Shown piece by piece: positions 16,779-24,619 of a DNA stretch of 34,308 nucleotides. Each line of letters starts with the position of its first letter. Positions within the stretch are counted from its first letter, which is position 1. The notes below the pieces were generated by a model. That model had not been told where the DNA came from. It saw only the letters and a list, made by a program, of their open reading frames with translations, and ran no database searches. The stretch covers positions 1 through 34,308 of the forward strand of contig CAMWVR010000014.1 of the NCBI GenBank assembly GCA_947177795.1. The letters run 5' to 3'. The DNA is from an uncultured Clostridia bacterium. GTDB taxonomy: Bacteria > Bacillota > Clostridia > Christensenellales > UBA3700. The position numbers and the translations under genes were made by a program.

Positions 16779-17339
16779 ATGAGTGAAATATTGGAATTTG
16801 CAAATAGAGAAGAATTTAGAAAGTGGCTGAGCGAGAACTGCGCGTCGAGCGGCGGAGTTTGGCTTTTGTTTGGAAAGTCGGGCGGTCGTAAAACCGTCAA
16901 AGCGGATGAGGCGCTTGAGGAAGCGCTTTGTTTTGGTTGGATAGACGGACTGATGCAGAGTATTGACGATAAGTATTATAAGAAGTATTTTTCAATGCGC
17001 AGGGATAACAGCAAATGGTCAGAAAAGAATAAGAAGTTGGTCAAAAGTCTTGAGGAGAGAGGACTTATGACGGATCACGGCAGAAAGAAGATAGAGGAAG
17101 CGCAAAAGAATGGGCAGTGGAACGCGCCCAATCCTATGGCAATTACCGATGAGCAAATAGACGCTCTTTCGGCGTTGATTCAATATTACGAGCCCGCCTA
17201 TACGAATTTTAAGGCAATGCCGTTGTCGGTAAAGAAAACATATACAAGGGCATACTTGGATGCAAAGACTGACGCCGGGCGAGAAAAACGAATTGCTTGG
17301 ATCGTCGATAGGCTAAACAAAAATCTAAGACCTATGTAA
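16779..17339 (+). CDS. YdeI/OmpD-associated family protein
   Basis: The 186-residue cytoplasmic protein matches the YdeI/OmpD-associated (bacteriocin-protection) family: FANREEFRKWLSENCASSGG at the N-terminus, the strongly conserved EALCFGWIDGLMQSIDDKYY core (about 48-67) and MRRDNSKWSEKNKKLV soon after, with a basic, helical C-terminus. The family is widespread but its biochemical role is not settled; homologues have been tied to protection against peptides or toxins. The upstream spacing lacks a strong ribosome binding site (TGGGTTG only). It is a single-gene unit ending at a hairpin and converges on the rubrerythrin operon. Family assignment is good, function open. Confidence 0.82.
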   Translation: MSEILEFANREEFRKWLSENCASSGGVWLLFGKSGGRKTVKADEALEEALCFGWIDGLMQSIDDKYYKKYFSMRRDNSKWSEKNKKLVKSLEERGLMTDHGRKKIEEAQKNGQWNAPNPMAITDEQIDALSALIQYYEPAYTNFKAMPLSVKKTYTRAYLDAKTDAGREKRIAWIVDRLNKNLRPM

Positions 17340-17356
17340 TCATATTATAATAGTAT

Positions 17357-17389
17357 AGTCCGCTAAATTCACTGTGAAGATAGCGGACT
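17357..17389 (+). terminator. Long hairpin between convergent YdeI-like and rubrerythrin genes
   Basis: AGTCCGCTA (17357-17365) pairs with TAGCGGACT (17381-17389), and the enclosed TTCAC/GTGAA extends the stem after a 2x2 internal loop, leaving almost no loop. TTATGGTTTGTTTT follows on the plus strand. The minus-strand side is less T-rich, so it mainly suits the plus-strand gene. Confidence 0.65.
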
Positions 17390-17436
17390 TTATGGTTTGT
17401 TTTGATGAGTCGGTTTGTCGATATAAATTCGTGGAC

Positions 17437-18021
17437 TTACGCCTCTTTGATAGTAACGACGCCTTGTTTTGCTTGGCAAACGGGGCAGGTATCAAAGGCT
17501 TGCTTTGACGTGGCTTCAAATCCGCACTCGGGGCATTTCCAAACCACCGCAGTGTCGCTCTTATAGAGTTTGCCTTCTTTGAACATTTTGTGAAGTCTCA
17601 TGAATTCTTTTTTGTGCGTCTCTTCGATTTTGATAAGATTGTTGAAGAGATTGGCTATATCGGTAAAGCCCTCTTCTTTTGCAGTCTTGGCAAATTCGGG
17701 GTAGAGTTTGTCAGCCTCGACGCCTTCGTCTTCTGCCGCAAGTCTCAAGTTTTCCATAAGATCCCACTTTTGTCTGAAAGGATAGCCCGTGCAAATCTCG
17801 ATGTTGTCGATCGTGCCGTCGTCGGCGGTTTGGATAAAGCTGTAGATCATTCTGGAGTGAGTGAACTCTTGGAATGCAATCTTGTCGATGATGTCGGCAA
17901 GCGCCTTATATCCTTGCTCTCTTGCGCCGTATTCGATAAATTCGTATCTCGTTCTTGCCTGACATTCGCCGGCAAACGCTCTCGCTAGGTTTTTGTAAGT
18001 TTGACTGTCTTTTAATTTCAT
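17437..18021 (-). CDS. rbr: Rubrerythrin
   Basis: The 194-residue protein has an N-terminal ferritin-like four-helix domain with a diiron site and a C-terminal rubredoxin-like domain. Iron ligands are visible in AFAGECQARTRYEFIEYG, EFTHSRM (ExxH) and KIEETHKKEF (ExxH); the rubredoxin knot is WKCPECGF with CPVCQ near residue 180. Rubrerythrins reduce hydrogen peroxide to water in anaerobes, taking electrons from NAD(P)H through rubredoxin-type partners. The length is typical. GGAGG precedes the ATG. The thioredoxin gene lies 75 bases upstream on the same strand, suggesting a joint oxidative-stress unit. Confidence 0.95.
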   Translation of the reverse strand: MKLKDSQTYKNLARAFAGECQARTRYEFIEYGAREQGYKALADIIDKIAFQEFTHSRMIYSFIQTADDGTIDNIEICTGYPFRQKWDLMENLRLAAEDEGVEADKLYPEFAKTAKEEGFTDIANLFNNLIKIEETHKKEFMRLHKMFKEGKLYKSDTAVVWKCPECGFEATSKQAFDTCPVCQAKQGVVTIKEA

Positions 18022-18096
18022 TGTTGTTAATACCTCCGAAGAGAAGTATTACCAACAAAGCGTAAGTTATACGATTATATTATTATAAAATTTAAG

Positions 18097-18408
18097 TCAG
18101 TCGCCTATCATCTGCAAGATTTTTGCTTTGGGCACAACGCCTACGCTGGTTTGAACGACTTTTTTGTCCTTGATGACGACGAGCATAGGGATACTCGATA
18201 CTTGAAAAGCCGCCGCAAGTTCGCCTTCTTTGTCCACGTTGACTTTGCAGACTTTGATTTGGGGATTTTCTTCGGCGACTTCGTCGACGACGGGAGAGAG
18301 CATTTTGCAGGGCATACACCAGCTTGCCCAAAAGTCAATAAGGGTAATCTTATCGCTATTCACTACTTCTGCGTCAAAGTTGTCTTTTGTCAATTCTATT
18401 ACTTTCAT
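18097..18408 (-). CDS. trxA: Thioredoxin
   Basis: This 103-residue thioredoxin has the active site WCMPCK (C31, C34) after LIDFWAS and the cis-proline loop VSSIPMLVVI. Glycine of the usual WCGPC is replaced by methionine, a change that can alter redox potential. It reduces protein disulfides in the cytoplasm and is recycled by thioredoxin reductase, which is not in the window. AAGGAG precedes the ATG by 7 bases. It probably heads a short operon with rubrerythrin. Confidence 0.94.
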   Translation of the reverse strand: MKVIELTKDNFDAEVVNSDKITLIDFWASWCMPCKMLSPVVDEVAEENPQIKVCKVNVDKEGELAAAFQVSSIPMLVVIKDKKVVQTSVGVVPKAKILQMIGD

Positions 18409-18435
18409 GTTATACTCCTTTATTTGGCAAATTTA

Positions 18436-18464
18436 ATCGTATATAGTATACCATAATTTGTCAA
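18436..18464 (-). promoter_or_regulatory. Promoter of the thioredoxin-rubrerythrin unit
   Basis: On the minus strand TTGACA (18464-18459) has TACGAT at 17 bases (18441-18436). An extended -10 element TGGTATACT (18453-18445) lies between them and may be the real -10. Either would start transcription a short distance before the ATG at 18408. Confidence 0.5.
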
Positions 18465-18537
18465 TAAGTACACTTAAAAATCGCAATTGTCAGCACAATT
18501 ATCCAATTTTAAAGAAGTTTTAAAAATTCAGGGCTTA

Positions 18538-18566
18538 TTGACAGCATAAAAATTATTTGTTATAAT
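18538..18566 (+). promoter_or_regulatory. Consensus promoter of the phosphoesterase-propeller gene
   Basis: TTGACA at 18538-18543 and TATAAT at 18561-18566 are exactly 17 bases apart, 38 bases before the GTG start at 18605. AAAAGGGG lies just upstream of the start. Confidence 0.8.
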
Positions 18567-18604
18567 GATATAAATATATTAATATAGGCAAAAGGGGTGT
18601 ATCT

Positions 18605-20707
18605 GTGAAATTGGGTCTTAAGCAAAAAAACACGTTGATTGTTTTGTTGATAATAGTAGTGGCGATTGTGTTTGGCAGCAGTATCGGTCTGGGCGTATAT
18701 TTTGGCGTCAACAACGATCGTTTTAGCGGATACGTCTATGACTCGGACGGCAATACGCCTCTTGCGGGAGTTGCCGTGACCAACGGTAGAGACGTTGTCA
18801 AGACGGATGCGGAGGGCAAGTTTACTCTCGACGGCTGGCTCAAAGGCAGATTTATCACGGTGACGATACCCAACGGATATTGGACAGAAGACTATTATAT
18901 CGAGATGGGCAAAGCCAAGGATGGCTATGACTTTTATCTCGACAAAAAGGACGTAGACGAGACGCAGCATTCGTTTTTGCAAGTGACCGACACGGAGATC
19001 GGAGCCGACGGAGCGGGCGCATGGGTCGATGAAATACGCAAAAGCGCTCAAGACGAAAAGGTATCCTTTATCATACATACGGGCGATATTTGCTATGAGG
19101 ACGGACTCAAACAGCACGTCAAAGATATGAACAGCGAAAATATGGGATTGCCCGTGCGTTACGTTATAGGTAATCACGATTACGTCAAATGGGGCAAGTA
19201 TAGCGAAGATCTTTTTGAGAGCACTTACGGTCCCGTCAATTATTCTTTCGACGTGGGCAATGTCCATTACGTCGTTACGGCTATCGCAAAAGGAGATTAT
19301 CCGTCGAGATACGGCAGAAATGACGTGTGGCGTTGGCTGGCAAACGACCTTGCCAACGTTTCAAGCGGCAAAAAGGTGGTAATATTCAATCACGATTACT
19401 GTCCCGACGAAAACGGATTCGTCGTCAAATACGGCGTCAACAAACTCGATCTCAAGAAAAAAGGTCTTATCGCTTGGGTATTCGGACATTGGCATTACAG
19501 TTATCTCAACGATATTGACGGCATACTCAATATCACTACTAGTAAGACCGACGGAGGAGGCATAGATTCGACTCCTGCGGCAACGCGAGTCGTGGAAGTC
19601 CAAGGCGGAGCTATTGCCGAAAGCAGACTGATATACCGCAACTTCCAACCCCAAGAGCAAGAGCAAGGATATCAGTGGACTCAAAAACTCGACGGTCACG
19701 GCGAATTTGCCGAGCCGATTTATAAAGACGGCCGCATATACGTAGGCACGGTCGACGACGGATACCCCAAGAAGTGCGGAATATACGCGCTTGACGCAGA
19801 GAGCGGAAATATCATTTGGAAGTATTCGACGAAAAATTCAATACGCAATTCTTTCCAAGTCGTCGGCGATAAGGTCGTGGCGCAAGACGTAGAGGGCAGA
19901 GTATATTGCATAGACGGCAAAGACGGCAGTCAACTTTGGACGTTTAAGACGGATTTACTCGCGGCGGCGAATACGGGACTCAACGTTCTTGTCGAAGACG
20001 GCAGAGTGTATTGCGGCGGAGCGCAGAAATCTTACTGTCTTGATTTGGCAGACGGAAAGGTCATTTGGCAAAAGAAAAACGACAGGGCAAATTCTTCGCC
20101 TACTCGTATGATAATCGACGGCAATATGCTTATCGTCGGGTCTCATTGGGACGAGCTTATAGCTTACAACAAGACCAACGGCAAGCGTATTTGGGCCAAT
20201 GACAAAGAGGGACTGCGTTATCGCACGACTACTCCCGTCGTCGTAGGCGACAGCATTTACGTTGCCGCAGGAGAGAGACTCTTTGAACTCAATAAGGCAA
20301 ACGGCAAGATCATTAGATACTCGGATACGGGCATAAATCTCGACACGGCTTCTGCGCCGTATATACGAGACGGAGTCGGGTATTTCTGCACGGCTAAGAA
20401 CGGAGTAGTCGCATACGAACTGTCTACGTTCAATAAGGTCGGCGAATATCGTACGGGTAATGCGATGGCGTTCACGTCGCCGTATACGTCGGGAGAAATA
20501 GCGACTGTGGAAAGCAGTATTATGCAAATGGGAGACGACTTAGTCTTCGGAGCGTCCGACGGATACGTATACCGTCTTGACAAAGACTTGAAGTTGATCA
20601 AAAAATATTTCGTAGGTTCGCCCGTATTAAGCAGTTTGGCAGTTGTCGGCGAAGAAGTAATAGCGTTGGACTTTTTTGGCAACGTAACCCGAATCAGTCT
20701 TAAGTAA
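18605..20707 (+). CDS. Membrane-anchored metallophosphoesterase fused to a PQQ-like beta-propeller
   Basis: The 700-residue protein has one N-terminal membrane helix (about 9-34), a small carboxypeptidase-regulatory-like beta domain (SGYVYDSDGNTPLAGVAV...DAEGKFTLDG, 41-100), a calcineurin-like phosphoesterase domain (LQVTDTE 125-131, HTGDICYE 158-165, GNHDY 189-193, FNHDYC about 263, GHWHY about 297) and, from about 355, a PQQ-enzyme-like propeller with repeated YALDAESGNIIWKY, CIDGKDGSQLW and AYNKTNGKRIW blades. The catalytic domain should face outwards. The metal-binding pattern supports phosphoesterase activity; the propeller probably binds a surface polymer or partner protein. The start is GTG with AGGGG upstream. 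The GNAT gene follows after 20 bases. Confidence 0.85.
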   Translation: MKLGLKQKNTLIVLLIIVVAIVFGSSIGLGVYFGVNNDRFSGYVYDSDGNTPLAGVAVTNGRDVVKTDAEGKFTLDGWLKGRFITVTIPNGYWTEDYYIEMGKAKDGYDFYLDKKDVDETQHSFLQVTDTEIGADGAGAWVDEIRKSAQDEKVSFIIHTGDICYEDGLKQHVKDMNSENMGLPVRYVIGNHDYVKWGKYSEDLFESTYGPVNYSFDVGNVHYVVTAIAKGDYPSRYGRNDVWRWLANDLANVSSGKKVVIFNHDYCPDENGFVVKYGVNKLDLKKKGLIAWVFGHWHYSYLNDIDGILNITTSKTDGGGIDSTPAATRVVEVQGGAIAESRLIYRNFQPQEQEQGYQWTQKLDGHGEFAEPIYKDGRIYVGTVDDGYPKKCGIYALDAESGNIIWKYSTKNSIRNSFQVVGDKVVAQDVEGRVYCIDGKDGSQLWTFKTDLLAAANTGLNVLVEDGRVYCGGAQKSYCLDLADGKVIWQKKNDRANSSPTRMIIDGNMLIVGSHWDELIAYNKTNGKRIWANDKEGLRYRTTTPVVVGDSIYVAAGERLFELNKANGKIIRYSDTGINLDTASAPYIRDGVGYFCTAKNGVVAYELSTFNKVGEYRTGNAMAFTSPYTSGEIATVESSIMQMGDDLVFGASDGYVYRLDKDLKLIKKYFVGSPVLSSLAVVGEEVIALDFFGNVTRISLK

Positions 20708-20727
20708 AAGGTAAAATAAAAGTCGTT

Positions 20728-21168
20728 ATGATAAGAAAATATAAAAAAGAAGACAGAGAAATCACGCTTGTGATGATGAAGGAGTTTTATTCTTCTCCCG
20801 CCGTATTGCATAAGGTGAGCGAAGAGAATTTTTTGAGGACGTTGGACGAGGCGGAATCAGACAGTCCGTATATGGATATATTCGTACTCGAAAGTCAAGG
20901 TCATGTCGCAGGCTACGCGCTGACTGCGTATACTTATAGTAACGAGGTCGGAGGCAAAGTCGTGTGGATTGAGGAGCTGTACGTATTGCCGTCTTTTCAA
21001 TGCAATGGCTTAGGTAAGGAATTCTTGAGTTATATCAAGTCGTCTTTCGGCAACTTCGCAAGAATAAGACTCGAGGTAGAAGAATCTAACGACGGCGCAA
21101 CTCGACTTTACAGAAGAGAGGGATTTGAATCGCTGAATTACAGACAGTATATTATAGATAAAAATTAA
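20728..21168 (+). CDS. GNAT family N-acetyltransferase
   Basis: The 146-residue cytoplasmic protein has the GNAT fold: MIRKYKKEDREITLVMMKEFY at the N-terminus, the long strand pair around GYALTAYTYSNEVGGKVVWIEELYVLPSF, then the acetyl-CoA pyrophosphate loop CNGLGKEFLSYI (Q/R-x-x-G-x-G/A type, about residues 92-103) and RLEVEESNDGATRLYRREGF near the end. It transfers an acetyl group from acetyl-CoA to an unknown amine. It lies 20 bases after the phosphoesterase-propeller gene and may share its transcript, though the ribosome binding site is weak. Confidence 0.85.
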   Translation: MIRKYKKEDREITLVMMKEFYSSPAVLHKVSEENFLRTLDEAESDSPYMDIFVLESQGHVAGYALTAYTYSNEVGGKVVWIEELYVLPSFQCNGLGKEFLSYIKSSFGNFARIRLEVEESNDGATRLYRREGFESLNYRQYIIDKN

Positions 21169-21179
21169 AATTTAATAAA

Positions 21180-21187
21180 GGGGGGGG
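21180..21187 (+). promoter_or_regulatory. Eight-G tract serving as ribosome binding site
   Basis: A run of eight G bases ends 7 bases before the ATG at 21195, in the position of the Shine-Dalgarno sequence (AAAG followed by G). The length of such a tract can vary by slippage. Confidence 0.55.
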
Positions 21188-21194
21188 ACGGCTT

Positions 21195-21605
21195 ATGTTA
21201 TTAGATGAGAATGGATTGCCCAATGAAATATCCAAAAGCTATCTAAGCGAAGAGCAAAAAGCGGCAATCGTAAGTAAAAAGCTGAGAATGGCAAAGACCT
21301 CAATAGTCACGGGAGTGTTGACGTGTTGGGCTTTTTTCGTCGGCTTGGTTTGCTCGGTTTTGACGTTTGTCGATATTAGTCTCCCACTTAAGACTTTACA
21401 CTTTATTGTGTTCTCAATTATGGTCGTTTCAAGTATTATAAACGGCACTTGCAGTTCTAGGGCAATAGCAAAGGTAAATCGCGAGCAGGTGCTTGAGGGC
21501 AAAGATTTGAGATGCGTCAAAGCCGGCGTAATAATGTCGAGAATATCGTTGGTATTATGCGCCGTTTGGGTAGAAATGTTTTTTATGCTTATTTTTCTTG
21601 TTTGA
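21195..21605 (+). CDS. Small membrane protein related to DUF4190 proteins
   Basis: The 136-residue protein has a hydrophilic N-terminus of about 33 residues and three hydrophobic segments (about 36-58, 66-84 and 114-135). The pattern of a soluble loop ending in KAGVIMSRISLVLCAVW resembles the KxGRIxSIIxIVL segment of the two zinc-ribbon proteins encoded next (21765 and 22229), so I place it loosely with the DUF4190-like family; it lacks the zinc ribbon. The start is set by the G-tract ribosome binding site. Function unknown. Confidence 0.65.
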   Translation: MLLDENGLPNEISKSYLSEEQKAAIVSKKLRMAKTSIVTGVLTCWAFFVGLVCSVLTFVDISLPLKTLHFIVFSIMVVSSIINGTCSSRAIAKVNREQVLEGKDLRCVKAGVIMSRISLVLCAVWVEMFFMLIFLV

Positions 21606-21688
21606 TCCAAAAACTTCATTTTAGTTTCTATTTAACCAATTCGCAGCAAATCTTTAAATAATTATGTAGAATTTACATATTTTTTATA

Positions 21689-21717
21689 TTGCAAGTATTA
21701 TAAATATGTTGTAAAAT
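21689..21717 (+). promoter_or_regulatory. Candidate promoter of the zinc-ribbon gene pair
   Basis: TTGCAA at 21689-21694 and TAAAAT at 21712-21717 are 17 bases apart, 47 bases before the ATG at 21765. An overlapping alternative, TTTACA (21672-21677) with TATTAT 18 bases on, is also possible. Confidence 0.4.
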
Positions 21718-21764
21718 AAAGTTACCCAATTGATATAGCATTGGGAAATAAAGAGGAGCTAAAT

Positions 21765-22214
21765 ATGAGATATTGCAAAAAATGCGGAACCCGTCTTGAT
21801 GACTTTGACAGTTATTGCGGCAGTTGCGGAACCAAAGTGGAAGACAGCGCCTACCGCTCAAGCGACTATGCGCGCGACGATAGGGCTAATGACGGACAAG
21901 ACAAGCGCACGACGGTAGAGGATTCTATCAATAATATCACTGACGTGGTAAGCCAAAATTCGGAATCGTTTTTGTGCTTTTTGTTGGGTATACTGTCCGT
22001 TACGGTTGGCACGTTCGTTTGCGCAATCATCAGCTTGGTGTTCGGCAAAAAGGCTGTCGAGGAAGGTCAGGACAAAGACGAAAAGTGCGCAACGTTTTGC
22101 AAAGTCGGCAGAATATGTTCAATAATTTCCATTGTATTGACAGTCGTCGCAGTCGTTGCAGTCGTTTTGAGCGTCATTATTTCGGTGGTTTTGCCGTTGA
22201 TCATATCTATTTAA
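21765..22214 (+). CDS. Zinc-ribbon membrane protein (DUF4190-like), copy 1
   Basis: The 149-residue protein opens with a double CxxC zinc ribbon (RYCKKCGTRLDDFDSYCGSC), then an acidic linker, then two hydrophobic segments (about 67-90 and 117-148) with the GKKAVEEGQ...CKVGRICSIISIVLTV connector typical of DUF4190 membrane domains. The second segment is unusually long and almost pure Val/Ile/Leu. I set the start at the ATG at 21765, where AGAGGAG is ideally spaced, rather than an in-frame TTG 24 bases upstream. It probably forms an operon with its paralogue 14 bases downstream. Function unknown; such proteins are often membrane-associated with a cytosolic zinc ribbon. Confidence 0.78.
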   Translation: MRYCKKCGTRLDDFDSYCGSCGTKVEDSAYRSSDYARDDRANDGQDKRTTVEDSINNITDVVSQNSESFLCFLLGILSVTVGTFVCAIISLVFGKKAVEEGQDKDEKCATFCKVGRICSIISIVLTVVAVVAVVLSVIISVVLPLIISI

Positions 22215-22228
22215 ACTAAGGAGGTTGT

Positions 22229-22768
22229 ATGAAATACTGTAGTAATTGCGGTTCGCAAGTCGAAGAGAGCGACGTCTATTGCGGATATTGCGGCAGCAAA
22301 TTAAAAGAGGACACTGAGCCTCAAGAGAGAGCGTCGAGTCGTCAGGATTTTCAAGAAGATTCATTCGTGGGAGCTGACTTTTCCGACGATTTCGGCAATG
22401 TGAACGAGGATTTCGGCAAAAGCGAAAGCTTTGATAATACTCGTGAAGAGAAAGTTCGCGAAGAAAGAGAAAATGTTACGTTTTCGTCTTCGACGGGTAG
22501 TGAGTCCAATTCCGGGCACAAACAACTGTTGCATAACAAAGACGCAAAAGACGCTAATACATACGGAATTTTGGCGCTGATTTTTGGTATATTGGGCGGT
22601 GTTCTGGGAATCGTATTCGGCATTTTGGGACTTGTCAAATCCAAAAAAGCGCTTGAACTTTGCAATACCGGAGAATATGACGGCAAGCCAAATGCAAGCA
22701 ACGGCAGAATCCTGTCGATAATCGGCATCGTGCTTTGCGCAATATGGATATTCTTTTGGCTTTTTTAA
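22229..22768 (+). CDS. Zinc-ribbon membrane protein (DUF4190), copy 2
   Basis: The 179-residue protein repeats the architecture of its upstream neighbour: zinc ribbon KYCSNCGSQVEESDVYCGYC at the N-terminus, a long charged linker rich in Ser, Glu and Phe (about 30-105), then two membrane segments (about 111-134 and 159-178) joined by LVKSKKALELCNTGEY and NGRILSIIGIVLCAIW, a textbook DUF4190 module. It starts 14 bases after copy 1 with AAGGAGG. The pair most likely arose by duplication. Function unknown. A strong terminator follows. Confidence 0.8.
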   Translation: MKYCSNCGSQVEESDVYCGYCGSKLKEDTEPQERASSRQDFQEDSFVGADFSDDFGNVNEDFGKSESFDNTREEKVREERENVTFSSSTGSESNSGHKQLLHNKDAKDANTYGILALIFGILGGVLGIVFGILGLVKSKKALELCNTGEYDGKPNASNGRILSIIGIVLCAIWIFFWLF

Positions 22769-22792
22769 GATTTGACTTCATGTGAGTGACTT

Positions 22793-22823
22793 AGGCGAGG
22801 TGTTTATGCCTCGCCTGTTTTAT
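22793..22823 (+). terminator. Terminator of the zinc-ribbon gene pair
   Basis: A perfect 8-bp stem, AGGCGAGG (22793-22800) with CCTCGCCT (22809-22816), closes an 8-base loop and is followed by GTTTTATT. It lies 24 bases after the stop codon. Confidence 0.85.
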
Positions 22824-22835
22824 TAAATATAGGGC

Positions 22836-22864
22836 TTGAATTTGCTTTATTTTTGTGGTAATAT
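22836..22864 (+). promoter_or_regulatory. Promoter of the hexosaminidase gene
   Basis: TTGAAT at 22836-22841 and TAATAT at 22859-22864 are 17 bases apart, immediately after the terminator of the preceding unit and 40 bases before the ATG at 22905. Confidence 0.55.
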
Positions 22865-22904
22865 ATAAATTAGCGATAACGGAAAACAATTTAAGGAGCG
22901 GAAA

Positions 22905-24488
22905 ATGAATATAATACCTTTGCCAATTAAAGTCTCAAAAATGAGCGGAAGCATTGCGCTTGGAAAAGACAGCGCCGTCACGGGAGCTTTTGACAAAACC
23001 AAGTCTTTGTTGAAAGAGTTTTTGGCTGATAGAGAAGGCGGAGCAAATAATGACGTCTTGTTTTCTATCGACGAGAGTTTGCAAGACGAGGCTTATAGCA
23101 TAGAGTGCCGAGAAAATAAGGTGGTCATAAGCGCAAACTCCGAAAGCGGAGCTTTTTATGCGTTTATGACGTTGAAGCAAATCTTTACGCAAGACGGATT
23201 GCAAAGAGCCAATATCGAAGATAAGCCCAACTATAAATACAGAGGCTTTTCGCTTGACTGCGCGCGTCACTTTTGGCGAGTGGAAAAAATCAAGCAAATT
23301 CTTGACGTCATGGCGCACCTCAAGATGAACGAGTTCCATTGGCATTTGACCGACGATCAAGGGTGGAGAGCGCAGATAAAGAAATATCCTTTGCTGACGC
23401 AAAAAGGCGCAATTCGCAGACGCACGCCGCTTTCGCCTAAAGCTTTTATGGGATCTGGAGATTGGGGATATGACGAGAACGAGTACGGACGAGGCTTGTT
23501 CTATACCCAAGACGATATGAGAGAAATCGTCGCTTACGCCAAAGAAAGGCATATCGAGGTCGTACCCGAGATAGATATGCCGGGGCATATGGTTGCGGCA
23601 ATTTCTTGCTATCCCAAGTTGTCGTGCGCAGAAGAGCAAGTGGAAGTAAGTACCCGTTGGGGAGTATTGGATAACATATGCTGTTGCGGAAAAGACGACG
23701 TGTATAACTTTGCAAAAGACGTCATTGACGAACTTTGCGAGATTTTTACGGGCAGGTTTTTCCATATCGGCGGAGACGAAGTGCCCAAGACGCGCTGGAA
23801 GAAGTGCCCCTGCTGTCAGGAAAAAATCAAACAATTGGGACTCAAAGACGAAAATGCTTTGCAAGGGTATTTCAACAATGAAATGGCAAAATATCTCCGT
23901 ACCAAAGGCAAACGAATGATAGGTTGGAATGAAATGCTCGACGCAAAAGATATCATGGACAACGATATCGTGGCTCAATGGTGGGTAAGGCACAGCGTCG
24001 GCAATAAAAACGAATTCGATTGGATGGCGAAGGGCGGTAAATGTCTCTTATCTATGGTAAATTACGTCTATATGGATCATCCTTACAACGTAAGACCGCT
24101 AAAGAAAACCTACAATTTCTCGGCAAAAACGTTGGGAGTAAAGGACGAAAGTAATATTTTGGGTATGGAAATTCCGCAGTGGGTGGAATATATCAGAGAC
24201 GAGAAAAAACTCGATATGCTCACTTACGCCCGCTTGGTTGCTTTCAGCGAAGTGTGCTGGACGAAACTCGAGCAGCGCAACTATTCTGACTTTGAAAGCC
24301 GCCTGGAAAATCTGAGAGCATACTTCGATAAATTGGGCTGTAAAATTTGTCCTCCGAAAATATATAGGGGCAAAACCTATCCGCTCAGCGCGTTTACTTA
24401 CGCCCTCAAATGGAATCTGTGGCGAAGCAAACCCGATTATGAGTTTGAACAACTTAAGAATATGCAAAAATCTGAAAATAAAAGATAA
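22905..24488 (+). CDS. Beta-N-acetylhexosaminidase, glycoside hydrolase family 20
   Basis: The 527-residue enzyme releases terminal beta-linked GlcNAc or GalNAc by substrate-assisted catalysis. The N-terminal alpha/beta domain ends near residue 105; the barrel opens with YKYRGFSLDCARHFW, contains MNEFHWHLTDDQGWR, and carries the catalytic pair D291-E292 in FHIGGDEVP, followed by RWKKCPCCQ; the tryptophan of AQWW and EIPQWVEYI line the pocket in this family. No signal peptide is present, so it works inside the cell on imported chito-oligosaccharides or glycan fragments. Released GlcNAc could feed NagA (188-1354). GGAG precedes the ATG. It is preceded by its own promoter and followed by a 131-base AT-rich gap. 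Confidence 0.94.
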   Translation: MNIIPLPIKVSKMSGSIALGKDSAVTGAFDKTKSLLKEFLADREGGANNDVLFSIDESLQDEAYSIECRENKVVISANSESGAFYAFMTLKQIFTQDGLQRANIEDKPNYKYRGFSLDCARHFWRVEKIKQILDVMAHLKMNEFHWHLTDDQGWRAQIKKYPLLTQKGAIRRRTPLSPKAFMGSGDWGYDENEYGRGLFYTQDDMREIVAYAKERHIEVVPEIDMPGHMVAAISCYPKLSCAEEQVEVSTRWGVLDNICCCGKDDVYNFAKDVIDELCEIFTGRFFHIGGDEVPKTRWKKCPCCQEKIKQLGLKDENALQGYFNNEMAKYLRTKGKRMIGWNEMLDAKDIMDNDIVAQWWVRHSVGNKNEFDWMAKGGKCLLSMVNYVYMDHPYNVRPLKKTYNFSAKTLGVKDESNILGMEIPQWVEYIRDEKKLDMLTYARLVAFSEVCWTKLEQRNYSDFESRLENLRAYFDKLGCKICPPKIYRGKTYPLSAFTYALKWNLWRSKPDYEFEQLKNMQKSENKR

Positions 24489-24555
24489 TCTAATGCCGAT
24501 AATATTTATGTGAGATGCTTATTCTTAAATAAAGATAATAATATTATTAATTAAG

Positions 24556-24584
24556 TTGAATGTTGAGCGACGATGTGCTATAAT
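24556..24584 (+). promoter_or_regulatory. Promoter of the polysaccharide cluster
   Basis: TTGAAT at 24556-24561 and TATAAT at 24579-24584 are 17 bases apart, 35 bases before the ATG at 24620. Downstream genes are closely spaced to the window end, so this could drive the whole cluster. No leader structure such as an antitermination element is seen. Confidence 0.65.
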
Positions 24585-24619
24585 ATTCAAATATAATAGT
24601 GGACTTAGGAGAAGTTATT

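Noticed and set aside
22935..23993. Long open frame on the minus strand inside the GH20 gene
   Set aside because: It is the shadow of the hexosaminidase; its translation shows no recognisable domain and the GH20 active site is on the plus strand.
24489..24555. AT-rich palindrome AATAATATTATT as a terminator of the hexosaminidase gene
   Set aside because: The stem has no G or C and no proper T-tract; it is better seen as low-complexity sequence.
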